NCBI RefSeq assembly: GCF_025152745.1
Contig: NZ_CP104040.1
Coordinates: 4,431,501-4,495,500 of the forward strand
Source: Rhizobium sp. WSM4643
GTDB lineage: Bacteria; Pseudomonadota; Alphaproteobacteria; Rhizobiales; Rhizobiaceae
Reading direction: 5' to 3'
Length of the DNA stretch: 64,000 bases
How positions within the stretch are numbered: position 1 is the stretch's first letter; the number at the start of each line of letters is the position of its first letter. This document shows, piece after piece, positions 56,402 through 64,000 of this stretch. A program made the translations under genes and the position numbers. Under the pieces are notes generated by a model. That model was not told the DNA's origin. It was given only the letters and a program-made list of their open reading frames with translations, and did no database searches.

Positions 56402-57070
56402 ATGAGACCGGATATCAAGATCTGTGGCTTGAAGACGCCTGAGGCTGTCGATCGCGCGCTGAAGCGCGGCGCGACCCATATCGGTTTTATCTTCTTCGAA
56501 AAGAGCCCACGCTACATCGAGCCGGACCTGGCGGCAAAACTGGCCGAACCGGCGCGTGGCAAGGCCAAAATCGTCGCCGTCGTCGTCGATCCGACCAATG
56601 ACGAACTCGATGAGATCGTATCGTTGTTGAAGCCGGATATGCTCCAGCTTCACGGCAATGAGAGCCCCGAACATGTGCTGACGATAAAGGCGCTCTATGG
56701 TCTGCCCGTGATGAAGGCCTTTTCGGTACGCACGGCAGACGACCTGAAGCGCGTCGAGGCCTATATCGGCATCGCCGACCGTTTCCTCTTCGACGCCAAA
56801 GCGCCGAAGGGTTCGGAACTGCCCGGCGGTAACGGTATTTCCTTCGATTGGAGCCTTCTCGGCTGGCTTGACGGCAGCGTCGACTACATGCTTTCCGGCG
56901 GACTGAACAAGGACAATGTCGCGGAAGCGCTTTTCATCACCAAGGCACCGGGTATCGACGTCTCCTCGGGAGTCGAAACTGCGCCTGGCGTGAAGAGCGT
57001 CGCGAAGATCGATGAATTTTTTGACGCGGTCGAAAAGGCGAATGCGCCTGTCATGGCCTCAGGGAGTTGA
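56402..57070 (+). CDS. trpF: Phosphoribosylanthranilate isomerase
   Basis: 222 residues from ATG 56402 ([20 protein letters not shown]). It isomerises N-(5'-phosphoribosyl)anthranilate in tryptophan synthesis, as a TIM barrel. [11 protein letters not shown] carries the catalytic Cys, [14 protein letters not shown] and [10 protein letters not shown] the phosphate site, [18 protein letters not shown] the second, and GIDVSSGVE the end of the active site with Asp. There is no strong ribosome site, but homologues start here. It leads trpB and trpA; trpE, trpD and trpC are elsewhere as in other rhizobia. Confidence 0.96.
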   Translation: MRPDIKICGLKTPEAVDRALKRGATHIGFIFFEKSPRYIEPDLAAKLAEPARGKAKIVAVVVDPTNDELDEIVSLLKPDMLQLHGNESPEHVLTIKALYGLPVMKAFSVRTADDLKRVEAYIGIADRFLFDAKAPKGSELPGGNGISFDWSLLGWLDGSVDYMLSGGLNKDNVAEALFITKAPGIDVSSGVETAPGVKSVAKIDEFFDAVEKANAPVMASGS

Positions 57071-57072
57071 GA

Positions 57073-58293
57073 GTGAACGAGACGCCTAAACCCAATTCCT
57101 TCCGTTCCGGCCCCGATGAAGATGGCCGTTTCGGCATTTATGGCGGTCGTTTCGTTGCCGAAACGCTGATGCCGCTGATCCTCGACCTGCAGGACGAATG
57201 GAACAGGGCGAAGATCGATCCGAAATTCCAGGCCGAATTGAAGCATCTCGGCACGCATTATATCGGCCGCCCGAGCCCGCTCTATTTCGCCGAGCGGCTG
57301 ACGGCCGAACTCGGTGGCGCCAAGATCTATTTCAAGCGCGAAGAGCTGAACCACACCGGCTCGCACAAGATCAACAACTGCATCGGCCAGATCCTGCTCG
57401 CCAAGCGCATGGGCAAGACCCGCATCATCGCCGAAACCGGTGCCGGCCAGCACGGCGTCGCCTCCGCGACCGTGGCCGCCCGCTTTGGCCTTCCCTGCGT
57501 CGTCTACATGGGCGCCACCGACGTCGAGCGTCAGGCGCCGAACGTTTTCCGCATGAAGCTGCTCGGCGCGGAAGTCAAACCGGTCACGGCAGGCAGCGGC
57601 ACGCTGAAGGACGCCATGAACGAGGCGCTTCGCGACTGGGTCACCAATGTCGAGGATACCTATTACCTGATCGGAACGGCAGCCGGTCCGCATCCCTATC
57701 CGGAAATGGTCCGCGATTTCCAGTCGGTGATCGGCATCGAAGCGAAGGAGCAGATGCTGGCGGCCGAAGGCCGTCTTCCGGATCTCGTCATCGCTGCCGT
57801 TGGCGGCGGCTCGAACGCCATCGGCATTTTCCATCCTTTCCTGGATGATCCCTCTGTCAAGATGGTCGGCGTCGAAGCCGGCGGCAAGGGTCTACAGGGC
57901 GACGAACATTGCGCCTCGATCACCGCCGGTTCGCCGGGCGTGCTGCACGGCAACCGCACCTACCTGCTGCAGGACGGCGACGGTCAGATCAAGGAAGGCC
58001 ATTCGATTTCCGCCGGTCTTGATTATCCCGGCATCGGCCCCGAACATTCCTGGCTGAACGATACCGGCCGCGTCGACTATGTGCCGATCATGGATCACGA
58101 AGCGCTCGAGGCTTTCCAGATGCTGACCCGCCTCGAAGGCATCATCCCGGCGCTCGAGCCATCGCATGCGATTGCCGAGGTGATCAAACGCGCACCGACG
58201 ATGGGCAAGGACGAGATCATCCTGATGAACCTCTCCGGCCGCGGCGACAAGGATATCTTCACCGTCGGCAAGATTCTGGGAATGGGACTGTAA
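57073..58293 (+). CDS. trpB: Tryptophan synthase beta chain
   Basis: 406 residues from GTG 57073, which has GGGAG 6 bases upstream; a TTG at 57067 overlaps trpF. It joins indole and serine with [23 protein letters not shown] holds the PLP lysine, [23 protein letters not shown] the substrate loop, and [16 protein letters not shown] the PLP-phosphate cup. [17 protein letters not shown] and [14 protein letters not shown] follow. It is 3 bp from trpA, so subunits are made in balance. Confidence 0.97.
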   Translation: MNETPKPNSFRSGPDEDGRFGIYGGRFVAETLMPLILDLQDEWNRAKIDPKFQAELKHLGTHYIGRPSPLYFAERLTAELGGAKIYFKREELNHTGSHKINNCIGQILLAKRMGKTRIIAETGAGQHGVASATVAARFGLPCVVYMGATDVERQAPNVFRMKLLGAEVKPVTAGSGTLKDAMNEALRDWVTNVEDTYYLIGTAAGPHPYPEMVRDFQSVIGIEAKEQMLAAEGRLPDLVIAAVGGGSNAIGIFHPFLDDPSVKMVGVEAGGKGLQGDEHCASITAGSPGVLHGNRTYLLQDGDGQIKEGHSISAGLDYPGIGPEHSWLNDTGRVDYVPIMDHEALEAFQMLTRLEGIIPALEPSHAIAEVIKRAPTMGKDEIILMNLSGRGDKDIFTVGKILGMGL

Positions 58294-58296
58294 GAC

Positions 58297-59136
58297 ATGA
58301 CCGCACGCATGGACAAACGCTTTGCCGAGCTGAAGGCCGAGGGCCGTCCGGCGCTTGTGACCTATTTCATGGGCGGCGATCCTGACTACGACACCTCGCT
58401 CGGCATCATGAAGGCGCTGCCGGAAGCGGGCTCCGACATCGTCGAACTCGGCATGCCCTTTTCCGACCCGATGGCCGACGGCCCAGCGATCCAGCTCGCC
58501 GGCCAGCGGGCGCTCAAAGGCGGCCAGACGCTGAAGAAGACGCTGCAGCTGGCAGCCGATTTCCGCAAGACCAACGATGCGACGCCGATCGTGATGATGG
58601 GTTACTACAACCCGATCTATATTTACGGCGTCGAGAAATTTCTCGACGACGCGCTCGTCGCCGGTATCGACGGCCTGATCGTCGTCGATCTGCCGCCGGA
58701 GATGGATGACGAACTCTGCATTCCGGCGATCCGCAAAGGCATCAATTTCATCCGGCTGGCGACGCCGACGACGGATGAGAAGCGCCTGCCGAAGGTACTG
58801 AAGAACACCTCCGGCTTCGTCTACTACGTCTCGATGAACGGCATCACTGGTTCGGCGTTGCCCGATCCGTCGCTGGTGTCGGGCGCGGTCCAGCGCATCA
58901 AGCAGCATACCAAGCTGCCCGTCTGCGTCGGCTTCGGCGTCAAGACGGCGGAACATGCAAAGGTCATCGGCGGTTCGGCCGACGGCGTCGTCGTCGGCAC
59001 CGCGATCGTCAATCAGGTCGCGACCAGCTTGACGCATGACGGAAAGGCAACGGCGGACACCGTTCAGGCGGTTGCCGCGCTGGTGCGCGGCCTTTCCACG
59101 GGAACACGTTCGGCGCGCCTTGTTGCTGCCGAATAG
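58297..59136 (+). CDS. trpA: Tryptophan synthase alpha chain
   Basis: 279 residues. It cleaves indole-3-glycerol phosphate to indole, which passes to the beta chain by tunnel. [19 protein letters not shown] begins the barrel, [20 protein letters not shown] has the catalytic Glu and Asp, and [39 protein letters not shown] and [10 protein letters not shown] follow in order. Its ATG is 3 bp after the trpB stop. A family A repeat lies between it and accD. Confidence 0.97.
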   Translation: MTARMDKRFAELKAEGRPALVTYFMGGDPDYDTSLGIMKALPEAGSDIVELGMPFSDPMADGPAIQLAGQRALKGGQTLKKTLQLAADFRKTNDATPIVMMGYYNPIYIYGVEKFLDDALVAGIDGLIVVDLPPEMDDELCIPAIRKGINFIRLATPTTDEKRLPKVLKNTSGFVYYVSMNGITGSALPDPSLVSGAVQRIKQHTKLPVCVGFGVKTAEHAKVIGGSADGVVVGTAIVNQVATSLTHDGKATADTVQAVAALVRGLSTGTRSARLVAAE

Positions 59137-59154
59137 TTTGCCCACATTGGCAAT

Positions 59155-59245
59155 AAAGCATGTCGTGCAAAAGCGTGCAGCGGTTTTGCGGCAACGATAT
59201 GCGGAAACCAGAACCTACGGCGTGGCAGCGAAAGAACGCGACGCC
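59155..59245. repeat. Rhizobium-type palindromic intergenic repeat, family A, copy 2
   Basis: AAAGCATGTCGTGCAAAAGC leads into GTGCAGCGGTTTTGCGG and ACGATATGC. The arms GCATGTCGT and ACGATATGC, plus GCAAAA and TTTTGC, form a long imperfect hairpin with TGCAG in the loop. It aligns with copy 1 at 4758-4833 and lies between trpA and accD, probably inside their common transcript. Confidence 0.7.
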
Positions 59246-59270
59246 CTTTAGACTATCAGGAGTATTCGAG

Positions 59271-60176
59271 TTGAACTGGATCACCAACTACGTTCGCCCG
59301 CGGATCAATTCCATGCTGGGCCGTCGCGAAGTGCCGGAGAACCTCTGGATCAAGTGCCCGGAAACGGGCGAGATGGTCTTCCACAAGGACCTGGAAGGCA
59401 ACAAATGGGTCATTCCGGCGTCCGGTTATCATATGAAGATGCCGGCCAAGGCCCGCCTGACCGATCTTTTCGACAATGGCGAGTTCGAATCGCTGCCGCA
59501 GCCGAAGGTCGCGCAGGATCCGCTGAAGTTCCGCGATTCGAAGAAATATAGCGATCGCTTGCGCGACAGCCGCCTGAAGACCGAACAGGAGGATACGATC
59601 CTTGCCGGCGTCGGAAAGGTGCAGGGACTGAAACTCGTGGCCGTCGTGCACGAATTCAACTTTATCGGCGGTTCGCTCGGCATGGCCGCCGGCGAGGCGA
59701 TCGTCAAGGCTTTCGAGCGTGCGACATCTGAAAAGTGCCCGCTGGTGATGTTCCCCGCTTCCGGCGGTGCGCGCATGCAGGAAGGCATCCTGTCGCTGAT
59801 GCAGCTGCCGCGCACGACGGTTGCCGTCGACATGCTGAAGGAATCCGGGCAGCCCTATATCGTCGTGCTGACCAACCCGACGACCGGTGGCGTCACGGCC
59901 TCCTATGCCATGCTTGGCGATATTCACCTGGCTGAGCCCGGCGCCGAAATCGGCTTTGCCGGCAAACGTGTGATCGAACAGACGCTGCGAGAAAAACTGC
60001 CCGAAGGCTTCCAGACCGCCGAATATCTGCTGGAGCATGGTATGGTCGATATGGTCGTCAAACGTCACGATATTCCGGAAACGCTGGCGCGCCTCTTGAA
60101 GATCCTGACGAAGAAGCCTGTTACTGCGGCGAACGACATGAATAGCGGCGCGATTGCTCTGGCGGCGAGCGCCTGA
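59271..60176 (+). CDS. accD: Acetyl-CoA carboxylase carboxyltransferase subunit beta
   Basis: 301 residues from TTG 59271 with CAGGAGTATTCGAG upstream ([20 protein letters not shown]). It transfers carboxyl from biotin-BCCP to acetyl-CoA with AccA. The core [58 protein letters not shown] and [15 protein letters not shown] is intact. The N-terminal zinc ribbon is degenerate: at [14 protein letters not shown] only one of four cysteines remains, and the second pair is IPASG. It lies in the trp-folC run in all rhizobia I recall. Confidence 0.95.
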   Translation: MNWITNYVRPRINSMLGRREVPENLWIKCPETGEMVFHKDLEGNKWVIPASGYHMKMPAKARLTDLFDNGEFESLPQPKVAQDPLKFRDSKKYSDRLRDSRLKTEQEDTILAGVGKVQGLKLVAVVHEFNFIGGSLGMAAGEAIVKAFERATSEKCPLVMFPASGGARMQEGILSLMQLPRTTVAVDMLKESGQPYIVVLTNPTTGGVTASYAMLGDIHLAEPGAEIGFAGKRVIEQTLREKLPEGFQTAEYLLEHGMVDMVVKRHDIPETLARLLKILTKKPVTAANDMNSGAIALAASA

Positions 60177-60203
60177 TAACCGACAAGCAGGCGGGGTGCC
60201 GAA

Positions 60204-61556
60204 TTGATACCCAGAGGCCAAACCGCGGTGAGCGAGGCAGCACAGGAGATCGACAAGCTCATGGGATTGCATCCCAAGGGCTTTGATCTGTCTCTCGATC
60301 GCATCACCCGTCTTCTCGATATGCTCGGCAATCCGCACAGGAAACTGCCGCCGGTGATCCATGTCGCCGGCACCAACGGCAAGGGGTCGGTCACCGCCTT
60401 CTGCCGCGCTTTGCTCGAAGCCGGCGGCTACAGCGCTCATGTCCACACCTCGCCGCATCTCGTCAATTGGCACGAACGGTACCGCATCGGCGTCAAGGGC
60501 GGACGCGGACAGCTTGTCGACGACGCTGTCTTTGCCGAGGCCGTGCGTCGGGTAGCCGATGCCAATGCAGGACAGCACATCACCGTCTTTGAAATCCTGA
60601 CGGCGGTTACTTTCATCCTGTTTTCCGAACATCCGGCCGATGCCGCGATCATCGAAGTCGGTCTCGGCGGCCGCTTCGACGCCACCAATGTCATCTCCGA
60701 TCCGGCCGTCTCGGTGATCATGCCGATCTCGCTGGATCACCAGCCCTATCTCGGCGACAGGGTCGAGTTGATCGCGGCCGAAAAGGCCGGCATCATGAAG
60801 CCGGGCTTTCCCGTTGTCATCGGTCATCAGGATTATGACGCAGCACTTGACGTACTGATGTCGACGGCCGAACGGCTGCATTGCCCGAGCGCCGTCTTCG
60901 GGCAGGATTTCATGGCGCATGAGGAATATGGCCGGCTTGTTTACCAGGACGAATTCGGTCTTGCCGACCTGCCGCTGCCGCGCCTTCCTGGCCGGCATCA
61001 GTATGCCAATGCCGCCGCCGCCATTCGCGCCGTCAAGGCGGCGGGATTCATCGTCACCGAAACGATGATGGAAAAAGCGATGAGTTCGGTCGAATGGCCG
61101 GGCCGGCTGCAGCGTCTGAGCGAGGGCCGGCTGCTGTCGCATGCGCCCGCCGGCGCCGAGATCTGGATCGATGGCGGACATAATCCGGGGGCCGGCGAAG
61201 TGATCGCCGAAGCCATGGCCAATTTCGAGGAGCGCCAGTCTCGGCCGCTTTTCCTGGTTACCGGCATGATCAATACGAAGGATCCGGTCGGCTATTTCAA
61301 GGCCTTTACCGGCTTGGTCGAGAAGGTTTTCTGCGTGCCGATCCGCGGCAGCGAAGCGATGATCGACCCGGTGATATTGTCGAATGCCGCTTATGATGCC
61401 GGCCTGGTTGCCGAACCGATGTCGACGGTCGGCGATGCACTGGAAGCGATAAAAGCCGTCGTCGATCCGGAGGCATTGCCGCCGCGCATCCTGGTCGGCG
61501 GCTCTCTCTATCTTGTCGGCGACGTGCTTGCCGACAACGGCACGCCCCCGAAATGA
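60204..61556 (+). CDS. folC: Bifunctional folylpolyglutamate synthase / dihydrofolate synthase
   Basis: 450 residues from TTG 60204 (GGGGTG upstream); GTG 60228 is an alternative. It makes dihydrofolate from dihydropteroate and adds glutamates. The P-loop VIHVAGTNGKGSVTAFCRALLE, HTSPHLVNWHERYRI and GLGGRFDATNVISDPAVSVI are typical Mur-ligase-like motifs, followed by LDHQPYLGDRVELIAAEKAGIMKPGFP and IDGGHNPGAGEVIAEAM. It is 27 bp after accD and ends at a bidirectional terminator. Confidence 0.95.
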   Translation: MIPRGQTAVSEAAQEIDKLMGLHPKGFDLSLDRITRLLDMLGNPHRKLPPVIHVAGTNGKGSVTAFCRALLEAGGYSAHVHTSPHLVNWHERYRIGVKGGRGQLVDDAVFAEAVRRVADANAGQHITVFEILTAVTFILFSEHPADAAIIEVGLGGRFDATNVISDPAVSVIMPISLDHQPYLGDRVELIAAEKAGIMKPGFPVVIGHQDYDAALDVLMSTAERLHCPSAVFGQDFMAHEEYGRLVYQDEFGLADLPLPRLPGRHQYANAAAAIRAVKAAGFIVTETMMEKAMSSVEWPGRLQRLSEGRLLSHAPAGAEIWIDGGHNPGAGEVIAEAMANFEERQSRPLFLVTGMINTKDPVGYFKAFTGLVEKVFCVPIRGSEAMIDPVILSNAAYDAGLVAEPMSTVGDALEAIKAVVDPEALPPRILVGGSLYLVGDVLADNGTPPK

Positions 61557-61570
61557 AGGCTGCAAAATGA

Positions 61571-61598
61571 AAAAAGCCCGGTCGAAGCCGGGCTTTTT
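61571..61598. terminator. Bidirectional terminator between folC and trxA
   Basis: AAAAAGCCCGG and CCGGGCTTTTT arms with a short loop; A and T runs on both sides let it serve both convergent genes. Confidence 0.92.
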
Positions 61599-61630
61599 CG
61601 TCAATGTGCTATGAATTAAGCGAATATCAA

Positions 61631-61951
61631 TCAGGCAGCGCTCGAAATCCAGTTCGAAAGAGCCGTCTTTGGCTTTGCGCCGACCGAGATATCGGCAACT
61701 TCGCCGCCCTTGAAGATTGCAAGGGTCGGAATGGAGCGCACACCGAACTGTGCGGCGAGTTCCGGGTTCTCATCGATATTCAGCTTGGCGACCTTGACCT
61801 TGCCTTCCATCTCGACAGCGATTTCTTCAAGGCTCGGAGCAATCATCTTGCACGGGCCGCACCATTCGGCCCAGAAATCGACGACGACGGGTTCTGCGGA
61901 TTCCAGAACTTCCGACTGGAAGTTATTGATATCGACTTTCACGGTAGCCAC
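61631..61951 (-). CDS. trxA: Thioredoxin
   Basis: 106 residues from the GTG at 61951 with AAAGGAG upstream ([21 protein letters not shown]). It reduces protein disulfides in the cytoplasm. The active site is [21 protein letters not shown] (WCGPC near residues 30-34), with the cis-proline loop [15 protein letters not shown]. The frame extends upstream as [13 protein letters not shown], which has no support. It lies 75 bp downstream of addA on the same strand. Confidence 0.96.
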   Translation of the reverse strand: MATVKVDINNFQSEVLESAEPVVVDFWAEWCGPCKMIAPSLEEIAVEMEGKVKVAKLNIDENPELAAQFGVRSIPTLAIFKGGEVADISVGAKPKTALSNWISSAA

Positions 61952-62026
61952 GGGCTGCTCCTTTAACGGAATTGGGTGTTGAACCACATGTGATGGTGCG
62001 GTGCCGAATTTTCAATGTCCGGTATT

Positions 62027-64000
62027 TCACTTTGTCTTGACCGCTGCAAGCGCCAAACCGAGCGCCTCTTCGCTCAACGTGAAGAGCGAGGCGTTCTCGG
62101 TATAGACAAGCATGCAGTCGATGGACTTATCTGGATAGAGCGGCGCCAAGATCTCCCGATAGATCGCCAGCTGCGCCCGGTGTGCGAAGGGGATGGCTTC
62201 CTCTGTCGCCGGCGGCACCCGATTGGTCTTGTAGTCGAGGATGACGACGCGATCGGCAAGAACGGCAAGCCGGTCGATGCGGCCGGAGACGGCATAGCGC
62301 CGGTCTTCGAGCGTCAATGTTCCCATGATCGAGACCTCTGGCTGGGCCTGCGCACCGAGGACGGACTGAAGACCTTCCTCGTCCAATAGTTTCAGAACCG
62401 AATCGACAAGCTTGCGCCGTTCGGCGTCCGGCCAGAATCGAGCCGCTCGTTCAGCATAACGGCTCGCCGCATCAGGTCGTTCGCCAGGTGGAATTTCGGG
62501 AAGCGCCTGCAGCATGCGATGGATCAGCCTGCCTTTCTCCAGTGAACGATCGCTGCGCTCCTTCTCGCCGAACAGCGGCGAAACGACCAGCAGGCCGCCT
62601 TCGTCCTCATCGATGATCGTCCCGGCGCCGGAGGGGCTGAGCGGCCGCGGCAGCTCAGCCTGCGGCGGCAATGGCCGCAAAAGGCCATCCGGCAAGGTCT
62701 CCTCGCTGCCGCGCTCCTCGCTGCGGTCGATACGCTCGAAGCTTCGTTCCACCCGCGGCACGCGCCATTTGATGCCCGGCCATTCCCCATCGGGACCGGA
62801 GAACGTGGTCGCCTCCACATGCGGATGGTCGTCGCGCAGCGCCGTCGAAATCATCATATGCCAGGTGTCATTGTTCACACGTACGCCACGATAGCCGCAG
62901 ACGACCAGCTGGTCGGCGGCGCGCGTCATGGCGACATAGAGCAACCGGCGATATTCCTCTTCCGCCAGCATCTGGATACGCGTCGCATCGTCCTGGCTCA
63001 GCGAGTTGGCGAGATCGGAGACAGGGACCCAGACGGGCATCGGCGGCTCGTCGGGACCGGTCTCGAGCAGGCGAAGCTTCGGCAGATGCGTATGCGTAAA
63101 GGCCTTCGAACCGCCGTCGACCAGGAAAACGATCGGCGCTTCAAGACCCTTGGAGGCATGCACCGTCATGATGCGCACCTCGTTGCGTCCCTTGTCCTGC
63201 TCGCGTTTCACTACGGGCGCCTCGAGCTCCAGCGTCGAGATGAAGGATTGCAGCCCGGGAAGACCGGAGCTTTCGTGGTCGAGTGTGAAGGTCAAGAATT
63301 CGTCGAGGATATCGCTGACTTCGGTGCCGAGACGGGCAAGGAATTGCCGCCGACCGCCATGACTGCCCAGCACACGCGCATAGAAATCATGAACCGACAG
63401 CCGCCTGGACTGCCGGAGAAACAGCTCCAGCCTCTCGACGGCTGCACGGAAACGTTCGGTGCCGTCGGCGGCGAAGCTTTTCAGATGGCTCCAAACGCTC
63501 TCATTGTCGCTGCGTAGCGCGGCAACCGCAAAGATGTCGTCCTCGGAGAGATCGAAAAGCGGGCTCCTGAGCACGGCGGCGAGCGAAAGGTCGTCTTCCG
63601 GCAGAAGCAGGAAACGGCCGAGCGCCAGCAGATCCTGCACGGCGATATGGCTGGTCAGCACCAGCCTGTCCGCGCCGGCGACCGGAATATCGCCGCGGCG
63701 TTTCAACGCCCTTGTCAACGCATTGACGAAGGCGTCGCGCTTGCGCACCAGCACCAGGATGTCGCCGGCCTCGATCAGGCGTTCCTTGCCTTTTTCGACG
63801 ATCGTCTCGCGGCCAACAAGCGTGCCGATCGAATGGGCGATCCGCCGCGCGAGGATTGCGGCCGGCGCGCTTTCCGGCGTCGCGTCGAAGGGCGCCGTCC
63901 AGTCTTCTTCCTTCACCACCGCTTCCGGCGCAACCATCTCCCAGAGATCGACGGCGCCGGGATGTCCGATGCGGCTGGAGCGATGCACGACCGGTTCGCC
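62027..64000 (-). CDS. addA: Double-strand break repair helicase AddA, C-terminal part (cut by window edge)
   Basis: The last about 657 residues of an alphaproteobacterial AddA; the start lies beyond 64000. The visible part has UvrD/Rep superfamily motifs: VHASKGLEAPIVFLVDGG (motif V region), LYVAMTRAADQLVVCGYRG (motif VI) and the SSGLPGLQSFISTLELEAP 2B region. The C-terminal RecB-type nuclease shows VSGRIDRLAVLADRVVILDYKTNR, with the D and DYK of the PD-(D/E)XK site, and YREILAPLYPDKSIDCMLVYTENA. With AddB it resects DNA ends for RecA. AddB would lie upstream (outside). trxA downstream is a conserved neighbour. Confidence 0.93.
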   Translation of the reverse strand, partial: GEPVVHRSSRIGHPGAVDLWEMVAPEAVVKEEDWTAPFDATPESAPAAILARRIAHSIGTLVGRETIVEKGKERLIEAGDILVLVRKRDAFVNALTRALKRRGDIPVAGADRLVLTSHIAVQDLLALGRFLLLPEDDLSLAAVLRSPLFDLSEDDIFAVAALRSDNESVWSHLKSFAADGTERFRAAVERLELFLRQSRRLSVHDFYARVLGSHGGRRQFLARLGTEVSDILDEFLTFTLDHESSGLPGLQSFISTLELEAPVVKREQDKGRNEVRIMTVHASKGLEAPIVFLVDGGSKAFTHTHLPKLRLLETGPDEPPMPVWVPVSDLANSLSQDDATRIQMLAEEEYRRLLYVAMTRAADQLVVCGYRGVRVNNDTWHMMISTALRDDHPHVEATTFSGPDGEWPGIKWRVPRVERSFERIDRSEERGSEETLPDGLLRPLPPQAELPRPLSPSGAGTIIDEDEGGLLVVSPLFGEKERSDRSLEKGRLIHRMLQALPEIPPGERPDAASRYAERAARFWPDAERRKLVDSVLKLLDEEGLQSVLGAQAQPEVSIMGTLTLEDRRYAVSGRIDRLAVLADRVVILDYKTNRVPPATEEAIPFAHRAQLAIYREILAPLYPDKSIDCMLVYTENASLFTLSEEALGLALAAVKTK

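Noticed and set aside
59256..61604. Very long antisense open frame of 782 codons opposite accD and folC
   Set aside because: The sense genes have clear conserved motifs; such antisense frames are common in GC-rich codons, and the translation has no recognisable domain.

Overview
The window looks like chromosomal DNA of a fast-growing Rhizobium of the R. leguminosarum/R. etli group. The evidence is the GC-rich coding bias, protein sequences that match my memory of Rhizobium orthologues (TrpF, TrpB, AccD, FolC), rhizobial gene order around hemE, parS-type palindromes, CTATAT-type -10 promoters, and two families of Rhizobium-style palindromic intergenic repeats. I see no tRNA, rRNA, CRISPR array, insertion sequence or prophage. 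Both ends are cut inside genes: an ABC permease on the left and addA on the right.

The centre of the window is the likely chromosomal replication origin, the 401-bp gap at 39538-39938 between hemE and a pyruvate-phosphate-dikinase regulatory gene. It has a perfect DnaA box, three imperfect ones, an AT-rich flank and several GANTC sites. Transcription points away from it on both sides: 30.7-39.5 kb is all minus strand (mnmE-mnmG-rsmG-parA-parB, rho, hemE-hemJ) and 39.9-50.2 kb is mainly plus strand (PPDK regulator, maf-aroE-coaE-dnaQ, timA-mltA-smr-xre, gyrB). Four parS-like palindromes lie within 8.4 kb beside parAB, which fits a ParABS segregation centre next to oriC.

Region by region: 0-3.3 kb holds an alkaline phosphatase with a well-matched Pho box, followed by a Tat-secreted small protein and an ABC/FtsX-type exporter pair. 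3.3-7.5 kb holds asd, preceded by a Thr/Lys-rich leader peptide, then a lytic transglycosylase, a beta-carbonic anhydrase and pdxY. 7.7-14 kb holds the giant NAD-glutamate dehydrogenase and an MFS transporter. 14-20 kb holds purH, a heparinase-family protein, rsmB and htpX on the minus strand. 20-26.3 kb holds an SDHAF4-type succinate dehydrogenase assembly factor, acetyl-CoA synthetase, the cell-cycle regulator TrcR, a short flagellin relic, a propionyl-CoA-synthetase-like gene and a YggS protein. 26.5-30.7 kb holds leuS-lptE-holA. 50-55.4 kb holds a nitroreductase, a DUF2218 protein, a glutathionyl-hydroquinone-reductase-like protein, a FAA hydrolase, PHA depolymerase and a DUF2852 protein. 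55.4-61.6 kb holds a YgjP-type metalloprotein and the trpF-trpB-trpA-accD-folC run. 61.6-64 kb holds trxA and the 3' part of addA.

Most of the window is conserved housekeeping DNA. The less ordinary signals are the asd leader peptide with competing RNA hairpins, the oriC/parS architecture, the flagellin C-terminal relic, a calcium-type loop inserted in the phosphatase, an AccD that has lost its zinc ribbon, an MltA-family enzyme without a secretion signal next to TimA, and a possible zinc-related ABC system beside the phosphatase. I found nothing that I would call a wholly new multi-gene system.
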